From Rhizohabitans arisaemae (GTDB lineage Bacteria; Actinomycetota; Actinomycetes; Streptosporangiales; Streptosporangiaceae): a DNA stretch of 64,000 nt. The DNA lies in contig NZ_BLRH01000060.1 in the NCBI RefSeq assembly GCF_025996515.1, positions 496,001-560,000 of the forward strand, read 5' to 3'. Both the position numbers and the translations under genes were made by a program. Shown in pieces: positions 34,947 to 43,665 of this stretch (its first letter is position 1; every line of letters starts with the position of its first letter). Below the pieces are notes generated by a model. The model saw only the letters and a program-made list of their open reading frames with translations, ran no database searches and had not been told where the DNA came from.

Positions 34947-36479
34947 CTAACGCCGGGAGAGCATCTTCCGGAGCTTTCGGACGACCTTCCGCAGGAAGGA
35001 CACCTTCGGGGTCACCCGTACGCTGAGATTGCCGTGTCCCGTGGTGAAAAGCCGGATCGTGCCCCGGCCGTTCTCCGGTTCGTCCTCGGGCGTGGCCAGC
35101 CGCACCCGGCGCTCCAGCCCCTGCGACCCGACGACCGCGAACAGATCCCAGGTGCCGAGCGGCCAGTCCGCGATCCGGGCGGTGAACGCCGCGGCCGGGT
35201 AGGCGTAGGAACCTTCCGTGAGGTCCGGTGTCGGCTCCATCACGGCGGAAACCCGACGTTTCTTCTGCTTGTCCCGGGACTGTACGACGATGTCGACGGT
35301 GGTGTCATACGCGCCGATAACGGTGAGATATGCGGTCCCGCGGAGAACCACGACCGAGCCGTCGACCTTGGCGTGCTCCAGCGAGCAGCGTGTCTTGATC
35401 CGCTTGGTCAGCTCGTACATTTCATCGGGGATCGCGGACTTCCGGAAATGCGGGTAGTTCGCGAAGACCTGCTTGTCGTCCACGATCGCCGACGACTCCG
35501 CCTCCTCGGCCGAGCAGTGGGCGATGTCCTCGAGCTCTTTGCGCAGCCCGTTCGCCACGCAGTGGGCCCGCAGGGCGTCCCAGGGCGCGAGCTGGTCCTG
35601 AATCCACTCGTTGTGCCAGCGGTCCAGCAGACGCCTGCTCTCCTGGAAGACCCGCTCCTTGTCCGGCTCCTCCATCGCGAGCCAGCGGGCCTGGAAGCGG
35701 CTGACGATCTCTTGCCGGATATGTCGCAACAAAAGGCGATTCCGGTTTTCCCCCGGCTCGACGTGCTTGGCGACCAGTTCCATCATCTCGGCGACCTGCG
35801 GGAGACGCTCCAGGTGATCGCTGCCTGCCTGGGTCAGGCTGACATGTCCGGGCCGGCGGGTCGCGTAGTAGCAGTCGTAGTCGGCGACCACCGAGATCGC
35901 TTCGGCGTTGAAGTAGACGAGCGCGGTGAAAGGCTGATCCTCACCGGTACGGAGGCCCTCGGGGAAACGAAGCCCGAGCCGCTCGATCAACGCCCGGCGG
36001 TAGAGCTTGGTGGGAGACAAGGTGTTGTACACGTTGTGCCGGTAAAGGTCGGCCTTGTCGCGACTCTGACGGAACATCGACTCCGGCACCTGACGTCCGC
36101 CCGTGCCGACCATCTTCCCCAGGACGACGTCGGACCCGTTCCGCTCGGCCATCGCGACCATGCGCTCCAGCGCCTCCGAGCCGAGATAGTCGTCGGAATC
36201 GAGGAAGAAGACGTAGTCTCCCCTGGCCCGATCCAGCGCGACGTTCCGCGGCGCCCCCGGCCCCCCGGAGTTCGGCTGATGGATGACCGTTACTTCTGGA
36301 TTTTTCGTGGCATAGTCATCGAGGATGGCGGCGGAGCCGTCAGTTGAGCCGTCGTTGACGGCGATGAGCTCAAGGTTCCCCCGCCCGATACTCTGCCCAA
36401 GCACCGAGTCGAGGCATTCGCCGAGGAAATCCTCCACATTGTAAACAGCGACAATTACCGAGACCGAGGGTGCGGCCAC
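34947..36479 (-). CDS. Family 2 glycosyltransferase with large C-terminal region
   Basis: The product is 510 residues from GTG 36479, after GGAGGAGGG; the longer frame is not supported. The GT-A domain (about 1-220) has SVSVIVAVYNVEDFLGECLD, VNDGSTDGSAAIL and the metal-binding DSDD in YVFFLDSDDYLGSEALER. The remainder (about 230-510) resembles the C-terminal part of teichoic-acid-type or TagF-like glycosyltransferases and ends in a basic tail (KLRKMLSRR). It probably transfers a sugar onto a cell-surface polymer. The substrate is not known. Confidence 0.85.
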   Translation of the reverse strand: MAAPSVSVIVAVYNVEDFLGECLDSVLGQSIGRGNLELIAVNDGSTDGSAAILDDYATKNPEVTVIHQPNSGGPGAPRNVALDRARGDYVFFLDSDDYLGSEALERMVAMAERNGSDVVLGKMVGTGGRQVPESMFRQSRDKADLYRHNVYNTLSPTKLYRRALIERLGLRFPEGLRTGEDQPFTALVYFNAEAISVVADYDCYYATRRPGHVSLTQAGSDHLERLPQVAEMMELVAKHVEPGENRNRLLLRHIRQEIVSRFQARWLAMEEPDKERVFQESRRLLDRWHNEWIQDQLAPWDALRAHCVANGLRKELEDIAHCSAEEAESSAIVDDKQVFANYPHFRKSAIPDEMYELTKRIKTRCSLEHAKVDGSVVVLRGTAYLTVIGAYDTTVDIVVQSRDKQKKRRVSAVMEPTPDLTEGSYAYPAAAFTARIADWPLGTWDLFAVVGSQGLERRVRLATPEDEPENGRGTIRLFTTGHGNLSVRVTPKVSFLRKVVRKLRKMLSRR

Positions 36480-36746
36480 CCGGATCCCTCCTCCAGGCGC
36501 ACGAAGGCGCCTCCCGCCGTGGGAGCATCGATGATCGTTGGAAACCGGTGCCCCTCGCGGGTGCCCGTCCACCGGTGTGGTGGCCACACTAGCGCCCTTA
36601 ACACAACCTTGTGCCCCGTTTCAGCGACCACCCGACTGCCGCCGAGGTCCTACATACCGCGCATTAACCTATCTTCCAGGCTTTATGCACATTCACCGCG
36701 TCCCGCATGGCCGCCTGCTCCCGGACCCGTAACCGACAGAGCACGG

Positions 36747-37241
36747 ATGCCGAAAGAATGGACGTTCGCCCAGGTCAATGAAGCAATAGCCCATCATTCA
36801 ATCGGCCCTGGAGAGATGGCCACCGACCCACTTTGGGTATCCGACGCCCCCATAAGAGCCACATTCCGGTTAGCCCATCAGGCCCACGCCACCGCCCACT
36901 GGGCCGAAGTCACCGTCGAGGTGACCCCGGCCTCCGAACACGAGGTGGCACCGGTGACCGACCAGGCGTTCGCCTGGCGCATGGACGTACACGGCCCCAA
37001 TGCCCGGTACGGCGGCTCCTACGACGCCCACCTGGCCCAGGAAGCCGTCGAAGGCGCCCAAGACGCCCTGAAACGGCTTCCCGCCAACGCTCCCGCTCTA
37101 CGCATCGCAGTCACCCGAATCAAAGACTCCCCCGTGGACACCGCCCCCGGCGACGTCAAACACGCCACCACCCAAGCCGTCCGGCGGGCCCTTGACATCA
37201 ACGGGGACTCTCTTCCCCCATCACATCCACCCCAGAGCTGA
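36747..37241 (+). CDS. Hypothetical protein
   Basis: The product is 164 residues from ATG 36747; an upstream extension to 36519 gives arginine/proline-rich noncoding-like sequence. No signal peptide or membrane segment is present. The order of VTRIKDSPVDTAPGDVKHAT followed by an alanine-rich helix faintly recalls the EF-G domain IV / ribosomal S5 domain 2 fold, but this is only an impression. The third-codon GC content is high, as expected for a real gene. Function is unknown. Confidence 0.6.
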   Translation: MPKEWTFAQVNEAIAHHSIGPGEMATDPLWVSDAPIRATFRLAHQAHATAHWAEVTVEVTPASEHEVAPVTDQAFAWRMDVHGPNARYGGSYDAHLAQEAVEGAQDALKRLPANAPALRIAVTRIKDSPVDTAPGDVKHATTQAVRRALDINGDSLPPSHPPQS

Positions 37242-37266
37242 GCCGCCCCCGTAAAGCCGTGCCGGC

Positions 37267-38103
37267 TCAGTCGCGCGGTAGGGCGCGAAGAACTTCACGC
37301 AGTCGAGGGACGAAAGCCTTGGGGTCGTCGGCGAAGGCGATGTGGCCGCCGGGGAAGATTGCCGGATCGATGCCCAGTTCCGCGGCGAGTGCGGTTGACG
37401 TACGGTCGCAGAGCTCGCCGGTCGAGTCCTCCCCGATTCCGATCACGATCCTGGTTCTCACCGACCGCAGCGCGTCCAAGTCGGGCCGCCAGTGGGTGGT
37501 CCCCCGGATCTCGTGGGCGAACCAGCGGCGCTCATCGGCGACCTGCTGAGGGTCGCGCTCCCCGCCGTACATCATCTCCAACGCACCCTCGGGGAGTTGG
37601 ATGTTGGCCGTGACCATGAACTTCGCCCATGCACCGATCACGTCACCGGCAAGATAGGTGGCGATGAAGTCCTCGGTCTGGGCATGCAGCTGCGCACGAT
37701 CCGCCAGTAGTTCGTCCAGCGGAGGTTCGTGCGCGATCACCGTATGCGCCTGCCCGGGATGAGCGATGGCGAAGGCGAGCGCGGTGACCGCACCCCCACT
37801 GGACCCGAAGACCGCGGCCTCGCCGGCGTTCAGATGGGTCAGCAGCCGGGAGAGGTCGTCGGCCCGTAGCTCCGGGGTCGAGTCCTGCTCAGGATCGTTG
37901 AGGGTGCTGCGGTTGATGCCCCGCGGATCGGTGGTGAGCACCGTGTGTTCTGCGGCGAGCAGATCGGCCAGCGGCGCGAACGCCCTGGCGTCCATCGGCG
38001 CCCCCACCAGCGCCACGAGGGGGCCCTGGCCCCGTACCTCGTAGTACAGAGTCCCATCGGGGACCTTGAGCGACCCGGTGGTGACGTTCGTCGAGTGGTT
38101 CAT
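37267..38103 (-). CDS. Alpha/beta hydrolase
   Basis: The product is 278 residues. The oxyanion region GPLVALVGAPMDARAF, the nucleophile elbow GSSGGAVTALAFA (serine), and the late histidine in IFPGGHIAFADDPK fit the fold. The segment VLTTDPRGINRST also fits. It resembles small esterase/lactonase-like hydrolases. The substrate is unknown. It lies downstream of the two-component genes on the same strand but 237 bases away. Confidence 0.85.
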   Translation of the reverse strand: MNHSTNVTTGSLKVPDGTLYYEVRGQGPLVALVGAPMDARAFAPLADLLAAEHTVLTTDPRGINRSTLNDPEQDSTPELRADDLSRLLTHLNAGEAAVFGSSGGAVTALAFAIAHPGQAHTVIAHEPPLDELLADRAQLHAQTEDFIATYLAGDVIGAWAKFMVTANIQLPEGALEMMYGGERDPQQVADERRWFAHEIRGTTHWRPDLDALRSVRTRIVIGIGEDSTGELCDRTSTALAAELGIDPAIFPGGHIAFADDPKAFVPRLREVLRALPRD

Positions 38104-38340
38104 CGCAGCCTCCTGGACCAGCGCTGTGGTGTTTCAAAGAGGAGACTGCAGCCGTGAGCCGGAATCGTCGCTCCCAAGCAAGATTTCTTACACCGGCCCA
38201 CCCGGCTTGCCTGGTGAGCCACGCCGCCGCCATCGGCCGTACAAAACGATCAAGGCTCGGACTGGGGCTTCGTAGTCTTGGCGCTCAACCAGGATCGGTC
38301 GCCATCGACCGCCGACACCCAGACATACGCACCGGAAGAA

Positions 38341-38994
38341 TCAGCGGCCGAGGCCGGCGTCGCGGGCTTGGATGATGGCCTCGGCGCGGTCGGCGACGTG
38401 CAGCTTGGCGAAGATGTTCGAGACGTTGTTGCGCACGGTTTTCTGCGACAGGAACAGTGACGATGCGATCTGCGCGTTCGACCTTCCGGCCGCGATCAGG
38501 GACAGGATTTCACGCTCACGTGGGGTGAGCTGCGGGAACACGTGATCTTTGGAGGCCGCCGGCCCATTGGTCAGGAACTCCGCCACGCGGCGCGCGACCG
38601 TGGGGCCGAAGATTGCCTCGCCGTTGGCGACCGCGGTGATCGCCCGCCCGATCTCGGCCTGATTCGCGCCCTTCAACAGGTAGCCGCGTGCCCCGGCCCG
38701 CATCGCGGCGAACAGGGTGGCATCCTCCTCGGACATCGTCAGCATGACCACCCCGATGTGCGGGCTGTGCGCGGCGATCCGCCGGGTCGCCTCGATCCCG
38801 TCCAGCCCAGGCATCCGGATGTCCATCACCACCACGTCCGGCTGTACTTCCGTGGCCAGCTCGACCGCTTCCAGCCCGGTACCGGCCGTACCCACCACCT
38901 CGATGCCGGACATCGAGCTCAGCAGCGTCGCCAGGCCGTCCCGGTACACCGGGTGGTCATCGGCGAGGAACACCCGGATCGGCTCATCAGACAT
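38341..38994 (-). CDS. NarL/LuxR-type response regulator
   Basis: The product is 217 residues. The receiver domain has RVFLADDHPVYRDGL, the phospho-acceptor aspartate in VVVMDIRMPGLDG, and LLKGANQAEIGRAI. A LuxR helix-turn-helix (LTPREREILSLIAAGRSNAQ, then LSQKTVRNNVSNIFAKL) follows. It overlaps the upstream histidine kinase gene by 8 bases, so the two form a two-component system. Confidence 0.93.
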   Translation of the reverse strand: MSDEPIRVFLADDHPVYRDGLATLLSSMSGIEVVGTAGTGLEAVELATEVQPDVVVMDIRMPGLDGIEATRRIAAHSPHIGVVMLTMSEEDATLFAAMRAGARGYLLKGANQAEIGRAITAVANGEAIFGPTVARRVAEFLTNGPAASKDHVFPQLTPREREILSLIAAGRSNAQIASSLFLSQKTVRNNVSNIFAKLHVADRAEAIIQARDAGLGR

Positions 38995-41065
38995 CTACCA
39001 CCTCCGATACCTGTTCCAGCGGAACGGTCGCATGGACCAGTGTTCCGCCCTCGGCCGGGCAGGTGATCTCACAGTCACCGCCGAGCTCGGCCGCCCGCTC
39101 CCGGAGCGAGAACATCCCTACACCGGCTATGACATCCGCTCCGATTCCCACACCATCATCGCGTACCAGGACGTCGAGCACTCCCGCGTTCACCCTCAGG
39201 GTGATGTCGCAGCGCGAGGCATTCGCATGCCGGACGACGTTCGTCAACGCCTCCGACACGATCCGGTACGCCGCCACCTCCACCGCGGCCGGCAGCGCGT
39301 CGAGCGACTCGTCGCCGGTGACGACGACCTCAAGGCCGCTCGATCGGAAACGGTCCGCCTGCTGCCGGACCGCCCGCAGCAAACCAAGTTCATCGAGTGC
39401 GGGTGGACGCAGGTCGTGCACGATCTGCCGGATATCCGCCATGACGGTGGCGACCTCGGTGGCCGTCTGGTCGAGCATCCGGTCGGCCTCGGCGGGTGAC
39501 GTGCGGGTCAGGTTCCGGGCGGTCTCGATCCGCAACGCCACCGCACCCAGGCTCGGGCCCAGCCCGTCGTGCAGGTCCCGCCGCAGCCTGCGACGTTCCT
39601 CCTCACGGGTGACCACGAGCCGGGCGCGGATACGTTGCAGGTCGGCGCTGAGTTCCGAAGCGCGTGCCGCCGCGGCCGCCTGGCGTACCAAATCGCCTAG
39701 AAGCTGCTGGTCCCGTTCGGTCAGGTCGGTCCGGCACAACACCAGTCTCCCGACCTGTTCGGCACGGTACGCGACCGGCAGCGACACCGACGGGCCTCGC
39801 GGTGAGCCGTACTCCACCACCGAGCGCTTTCCTCCCGGGCGCTCGATCTCCACCCGGACGTAGGACAGCCGGAACGCGTCGGCAAGCGTTCGTGCCACCG
39901 CGACGAGCTGCGCATCCGGGTCGGTGGCCAGTTCGAGCCGCTTGGCCAGCGTCGACACCGTCGCGTACGGATCCTCCCGCGATCCGCGCACCAGTCGGCG
40001 GATCACCCGCACCAGCCAGGTTCGCAGCGGCAGGTAGACCGCCGCGACGATCGCGAGCGCGGCGAGCGCGGAGTTTCGCTCGTCGAGCACGGTGCCGACG
40101 GCGGTGAACACGGCTACATCCACCAAGATCACCAATACGGCGAGTATGCCGTACAGGGCTGTCGCCGGGAGCAACCTGTCGATGTCGTACAACCGGTACT
40201 TGGTCACCGCGACCACCACGGCGGAGGAGGTGAGCGCGATCGCCAGACCGAGCGTGGCCCCGGAGGAGAGCTCCGGCGGCAGCACGTACCCCACCAGCAG
40301 CACGAACATGTCCACGAGCGCGGCCCACATCAGCCAGCGGATCTGTGCCCGCCGGTCGGGGTCGGCGGAACGGTAGCGGTGGACCATGACCGCGAACGGC
40401 ACCACCAGGCTCACCACCACCCCGGTGTACGCGATCTTCAGGATCGGCAGCCAGAAGCCGTACGGCAGTTCGATGCCGAACGGGTCGAACGCGAGCCGCG
40501 CGATCTCGGGAGGCAGCGGCGTGGCGAGGTAGCGCGCCAACACCGACTGCGGCACCACCATCATCACCGCCGGCAGCAGCGCGGTCAGCGCGAGACTGAT
40601 CACGGAAAGCCCGCGCCACAGTCTGGCCGTCGGCAGGCGCCCGCCGGGGAACATCAGGATCAGCAGCGGCAGCCCGAGCAGCAGCGTCGCGCCGAACCGC
40701 GCATAGAACCAGTAGGCGGCCGAGGCACCCGGCGTGCCCGGCGCCACGTAGATCGCGTACGTGGCCCAGCCGACGGCGAAACCGTCCAGGACCCAGGCCA
40801 GGCCGGAGATGGTCAGGACCCAGGCGACCGAGTGCCGTGGCAGCCGCCGGAGGAGAAGAACGCCTGGCAGCACCTGCGCGAGACCGGTCAGTGCCAGCGT
40901 CCAGCCCGACTCGAACCCAGCACCGCTCGGCACTTCCACCCCGCGGTTGCGGATGTCCAGAAGGATCGTGCCGATGGCCAGTGCGACGGCGGCGACAGCC
41001 AACGTGCCTGCCAGGTGGCGCGTTGCCGTCGGACCGCGCGGTGTCACGTTCTCCACAAGTTGCAT
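38987..41065 (-). CDS. NarL-type sensor histidine kinase, multi-pass
   Basis: The product is 692 residues from ATG 41065; the frame runs further upstream but enters the divergent gene. Roughly ten hydrophobic segments occupy residues 10-360. A GAF-like region follows (about 370-470), then HisKA_3 with the phosphorylated histidine in RRDLHDGLGPSLGAVALRIE, and a HATPase domain (IVSEALTNVVRHANASR, DDGVGIG, SLRERAAELGG). It phosphorylates the overlapping response regulator. The signal is unknown; the large membrane part suggests a membrane-borne cue. Confidence 0.9.
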   Translation of the reverse strand: MQLVENVTPRGPTATRHLAGTLAVAAVALAIGTILLDIRNRGVEVPSGAGFESGWTLALTGLAQVLPGVLLLRRLPRHSVAWVLTISGLAWVLDGFAVGWATYAIYVAPGTPGASAAYWFYARFGATLLLGLPLLILMFPGGRLPTARLWRGLSVISLALTALLPAVMMVVPQSVLARYLATPLPPEIARLAFDPFGIELPYGFWLPILKIAYTGVVVSLVVPFAVMVHRYRSADPDRRAQIRWLMWAALVDMFVLLVGYVLPPELSSGATLGLAIALTSSAVVVAVTKYRLYDIDRLLPATALYGILAVLVILVDVAVFTAVGTVLDERNSALAALAIVAAVYLPLRTWLVRVIRRLVRGSREDPYATVSTLAKRLELATDPDAQLVAVARTLADAFRLSYVRVEIERPGGKRSVVEYGSPRGPSVSLPVAYRAEQVGRLVLCRTDLTERDQQLLGDLVRQAAAAARASELSADLQRIRARLVVTREEERRRLRRDLHDGLGPSLGAVALRIETARNLTRTSPAEADRMLDQTATEVATVMADIRQIVHDLRPPALDELGLLRAVRQQADRFRSSGLEVVVTGDESLDALPAAVEVAAYRIVSEALTNVVRHANASRCDITLRVNAGVLDVLVRDDGVGIGADVIAGVGMFSLRERAAELGGDCEITCPAEGGTLVHATVPLEQVSEVVDV

Positions 41066-41231
41066 TCTCGCCAGGAGTGTCCCGATTGTCCCGAGACTAC
41101 CGTCCCGACCGGATCGGGAAACATCGAGGACCGAGCTCGGGACCGCCGACCCTGCGTAGCCGGGGCCGAGGACGCGGATGGTGGGACCCGGGCGGCGCAC
41201 CGGCGTCCCCGTGGAAAGGAACCAACCGACG

Positions 41232-41900
41232 ATGGACGCACATATCACCAACACACCCGCCAGGGCACGAACAGATGTCGGGGCCGCCGACACCCTACCC
41301 ACCGACCGCCATGTCCCGATCACGGCCCGGACGATCCGCCGCCTCGGGCTTACGCTGACGGCCTGCACGGTGCCCTGGGCGGCGGTCAACTTCGTGGTCG
41401 GCCCCAACGGTGACGGGCTGGGCTCGCGAATCAACAACCTCACCGCGCTGATCTTCCAGTTCGGCCTGATCGCGCTGGTCACGGTGCAGATGCGAACCCG
41501 GGCGACCGGGACATCACGCGTCTCCATGATCATGCTCAAAGTCGAGCTTGGACTGCTGATCCCGGCCTGCCTGTGGTCACTGCTGCACGGAATCCTGCCC
41601 CTCGACATGCGCGATGCGACATGGCTGGCGGTGATCGACCTCTTCTGGCCGCTGTCGATGGTGGGCATGTTCGTGATCAGCATGAAGATCGTGTTCGAGG
41701 GCCGGTGGAGTGGAATCGTGCGGTGGTGGGTTCTGGTCGCGGAGAGCTGGGCGTTCGTGTCCATCCCGTCGCTCTTCGCGCTCGGCGAACCCGTCGGCCG
41801 ATGGGTCGGCGCCGGCTACTTGATCGTCGGGTACGGCATGCTGGGGGTCCTGCTCGCATTGCGTCCGGAGCTGACCGTCCCCCGGCAGCTACGTCGCTGA
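41232..41900 (+). CDS. Multi-pass membrane protein
   Basis: The product is 222 residues from ATG 41232. After a 45-residue hydrophilic N terminus, about six hydrophobic segments are seen, the first at TLTACTVPWAAVNFVVG. No family is recognised. It is divergent from the two-component kinase gene with 166 bases between the starts, so it may be a target of that system, which is inference only. Confidence 0.75.
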   Translation: MDAHITNTPARARTDVGAADTLPTDRHVPITARTIRRLGLTLTACTVPWAAVNFVVGPNGDGLGSRINNLTALIFQFGLIALVTVQMRTRATGTSRVSMIMLKVELGLLIPACLWSLLHGILPLDMRDATWLAVIDLFWPLSMVGMFVISMKIVFEGRWSGIVRWWVLVAESWAFVSIPSLFALGEPVGRWVGAGYLIVGYGMLGVLLALRPELTVPRQLRR

Positions 41901-42000
41901 CAGAGGAACCCGCCCTCTAACGAAGAACCGCGCCAACCCCACCTCTGGCAAAGCCACCCACCAAGGCGGCGAGCCCCAATCCAGCTACAACACAGACGGC

Positions 42001-42093
42001 AACGAAACCGCCGCATCGGGGGCTTCAGGGGACGTCCTAGGAATCGTCCCCTGAATAGGCACTGCAAGCCACAAAGGCCCCGCCACTGACGGG
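42001..42093 (+). repeat. Degenerate copy of the ~153-bp repeat
   Basis: The sequence from ACCGCCGCATCGGGGGCTTC to CACAAAGGCCCCGCC keeps the module order of the full copies (GC-rich cap, then a C-A-C-T-linked block, then the GCCCCGCC part), with many changes. It contains its own short inverted repeat AGGGGACG / CGTCCCCT (42027-42052). Confidence 0.5.
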
Positions 42094-42105
42094 CCCACAC
42101 CAAAC

Positions 42106-42257
42106 GCGCCGACGCCCGCCAGGGCGTCCGACACAACAACCACATCCACAAGGTGGCGGCGAAGCCACCACACCGGGGGCTCCGGGGGGGGTCGCCCTCC
42201 CGGGAGAACACTACGAACCACAGCGAAAAGCCCCGCCAAGGCGGGGCTTTCTAGCAC
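42106..42257 (+). repeat. ~153-bp terminator-bearing repeat, copy A
   Basis: The unit contains a GACGCCC...GGGCGTC palindrome (42111-42128), a conserved CACATCCACAAGGTGGCGGC, a GTGGCGGCGAAGCC-type hairpin, a C/G-rich hairpin, and at its end AGCCCCGCC / GGCGGGGCT (42229-42248) followed by T. The last part is an intrinsic terminator usable on both strands. It matches the copy at 43401-43553 nearly throughout. It lies between convergent genes. Confidence 0.85.
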
Positions 42258-42320
42258 AGTAAGCCGCCCCCGGTATCGAGAGACCTGATGCCGGAAACCA
42301 GAGATGATGAAGCGGCGTGC

Positions 42321-43265
42321 TCAGCGCACGCCTGGCTTGTCCGGCAATCGCACGACGGCGGTACCGGCCTGTGACTCGCCGAACCCCCAGCCCGCAACAA
42401 GTGAACAGCCGACCGCTTCCAGGACATCGATCCACGGCCAGTGGTCGGTGCCGCAGTAGAAGCCGCCCTCGCTGCGCGCGTCGAACTCGGTGAGGCAGAG
42501 CATGCGGAGATGGTCGCGGAGTGCGGGGTGCGCAACCGCGGCCAGCCTTTTTTCCCAAGGCTCGTCGGCGGAGCGGACGTACGTCATGTCGTGAATCGAC
42601 ACCAGGTGTTCTGGGCCACGCTCGGAAAACGTGGCGGCCCGCATCGCATCGGTGAGAGTGCCATCGGTGGCGACGCGCAGCAGCACGGTGAGCCAGCCGT
42701 TCAGTTTCTTGGACTTCTTGCTGGTCAGGTCGACCCCATGGCGCCCCAGGAGCGGTCCCAACTCCGCACCGTGCACCAGCACTTCACCGGCTTCATCGAC
42801 CGAGGAAACGGTCCGCAGGTCGGCGACGAAGACGTCGTCGAACGGCCGGGGACCCTTGTGCCCGCCGTCACCCCACGGTCCCGTTCCTGCCAGGAGGTCG
42901 GCGTCGAAGCAGAACAACGACTCACTCAGGTCGAACCGCCATGCCCAAGGGGAGAAGGGGTACTCACCGTCCGGATCCGGAAGGTGCCTCGGCTCCCGAC
43001 CTGACAGCGCGTCAGAGGTGGCCCAGGGATTCGGGAACAGGAACTCGTCTAGGGGGTCCGAGGCGTAGTACACCCCGTACCTGGCGGCGGGGTGGGCGGC
43101 CGGACTTCCACCGAGCAGTATCTCGAAGGCACCGGCCAGCGCGGCATCCCACCCGCTGAGGTCGGTCGCCGGGTCCGTCTCGGACGTCACGATGAGCACT
43201 CCTTCATGTCGTGTCGCGTGGGTCGACACAAGGTATCGGCCGCCATTGACACTCCACGGCGCCAT
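42321..43265 (-). CDS. Hypothetical protein between repeats
   Basis: The product is 314 residues from ATG 43265. The frame extends upstream to 43565, but that part reads through the repeats and is not conserved-looking. No signal peptide or membrane segment is visible. Tryptophan- and acidic-rich phrases such as DEFLFPNPWATSDAL and RSADEPWEKRLAAVAHPALR suggest a soluble protein. The C-terminal half has HLVSIHDMTYV and GTDHWPWIDVLEAVG. No family is recognised. It is flanked by repeat copies and lies next to tRNA-Thr. Confidence 0.65.
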   Translation of the reverse strand: MAPWSVNGGRYLVSTHATRHEGVLIVTSETDPATDLSGWDAALAGAFEILLGGSPAAHPAARYGVYYASDPLDEFLFPNPWATSDALSGREPRHLPDPDGEYPFSPWAWRFDLSESLFCFDADLLAGTGPWGDGGHKGPRPFDDVFVADLRTVSSVDEAGEVLVHGAELGPLLGRHGVDLTSKKSKKLNGWLTVLLRVATDGTLTDAMRAATFSERGPEHLVSIHDMTYVRSADEPWEKRLAAVAHPALRDHLRMLCLTEFDARSEGGFYCGTDHWPWIDVLEAVGCSLVAGWGFGESQAGTAVVRLPDKPGVR

Positions 43266-43310
43266 TTCGAAGCCTGCCGCCCCAACCACAGCCAAAGTCG
43301 CAGCCAATCC

Positions 43311-43390
43311 GCCACACCGGGGGCTCCGGGGGGTCACCCTCCCGGAAAAACACGACGAGCCACAGCGAAAAGCCCCGCCAAGGCGGGGCT
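43311..43390 (+). repeat. Partial copy of the ~153-bp repeat
   Basis: This is the second half of the unit: the GCCACACCGGGGGCTCCGG cap, then ACGAGCCACAGCGAAA and the terminator hairpin AGCCCCGCC / GGCGGGGCT. It is immediately followed by a complete copy. Confidence 0.8.
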
Positions 43391-43400
43391 CACACCAAGA

Positions 43401-43553
43401 GCGTCGACGCCCGTCAGGGCGTCGAGCACAGTAACCACATCCACAAGGTGGCGGCGAAGCCGCCACACCGGGGGGCTCCGGGGGGTCGTCCCCCCGGAAA
43501 GGCACTACGAGCCACAGCGAAAAAAGCCCCGCCAAAGCGGGGCTTTTGAGCAC
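43401..43553 (+). repeat. ~153-bp terminator-bearing repeat, copy C
   Basis: A full unit, parallel to 42106-42257 in every module. Its terminator (AGCCCCGC 43525-43532 with GCGGGGCT 43537-43544) has T-runs on both sides, so it can stop transcription in both directions. It lies 14 bases past the 3' end of the tRNA-Thr gene and would terminate its transcript. Confidence 0.85.
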
Positions 43554-43566
43554 GGTGAGCCGCACG

Positions 43567-43639
43567 AGCCGGCGAGGAGAATCGAACTCCTGACCTTCTG
43601 TTTACAAGACAGATGCTCTGCCGATTGAGCTACGCCGGC
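43567..43639 (-). tRNA. tRNA-Thr (anticodon TGT)
   Basis: The minus strand from 43639 folds as a 73-base cloverleaf. The acceptor GCCGGCG pairs with CGCCGGC, the D-arm is TAGCTCAATCGGCAGAGCA, the anticodon stem TCTGT/ACAGA encloses CTTGTAA (anticodon TGT), and the T-arm has GTTCGAT. CCA is not encoded. Confidence 0.95.
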
Positions 43640-43665
43640 GTGTTTACGTCGATTCTAGCGGCTAC

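Noticed and set aside
34794-36347. Long plus-strand frame opposite the glycosyltransferase and the cbiM promoter
   Set aside because: It runs across the operon promoter and a clear GT2 gene; its translation is low in hydrophobic residues and matches no family.
43266-43565. N-terminal extension of the hypothetical gene through the repeats, and similar short frames in copy A
   Set aside because: The sequence is translated repeat, with the same GDDPPEPP-like phrases from each copy, so it is not protein-coding.
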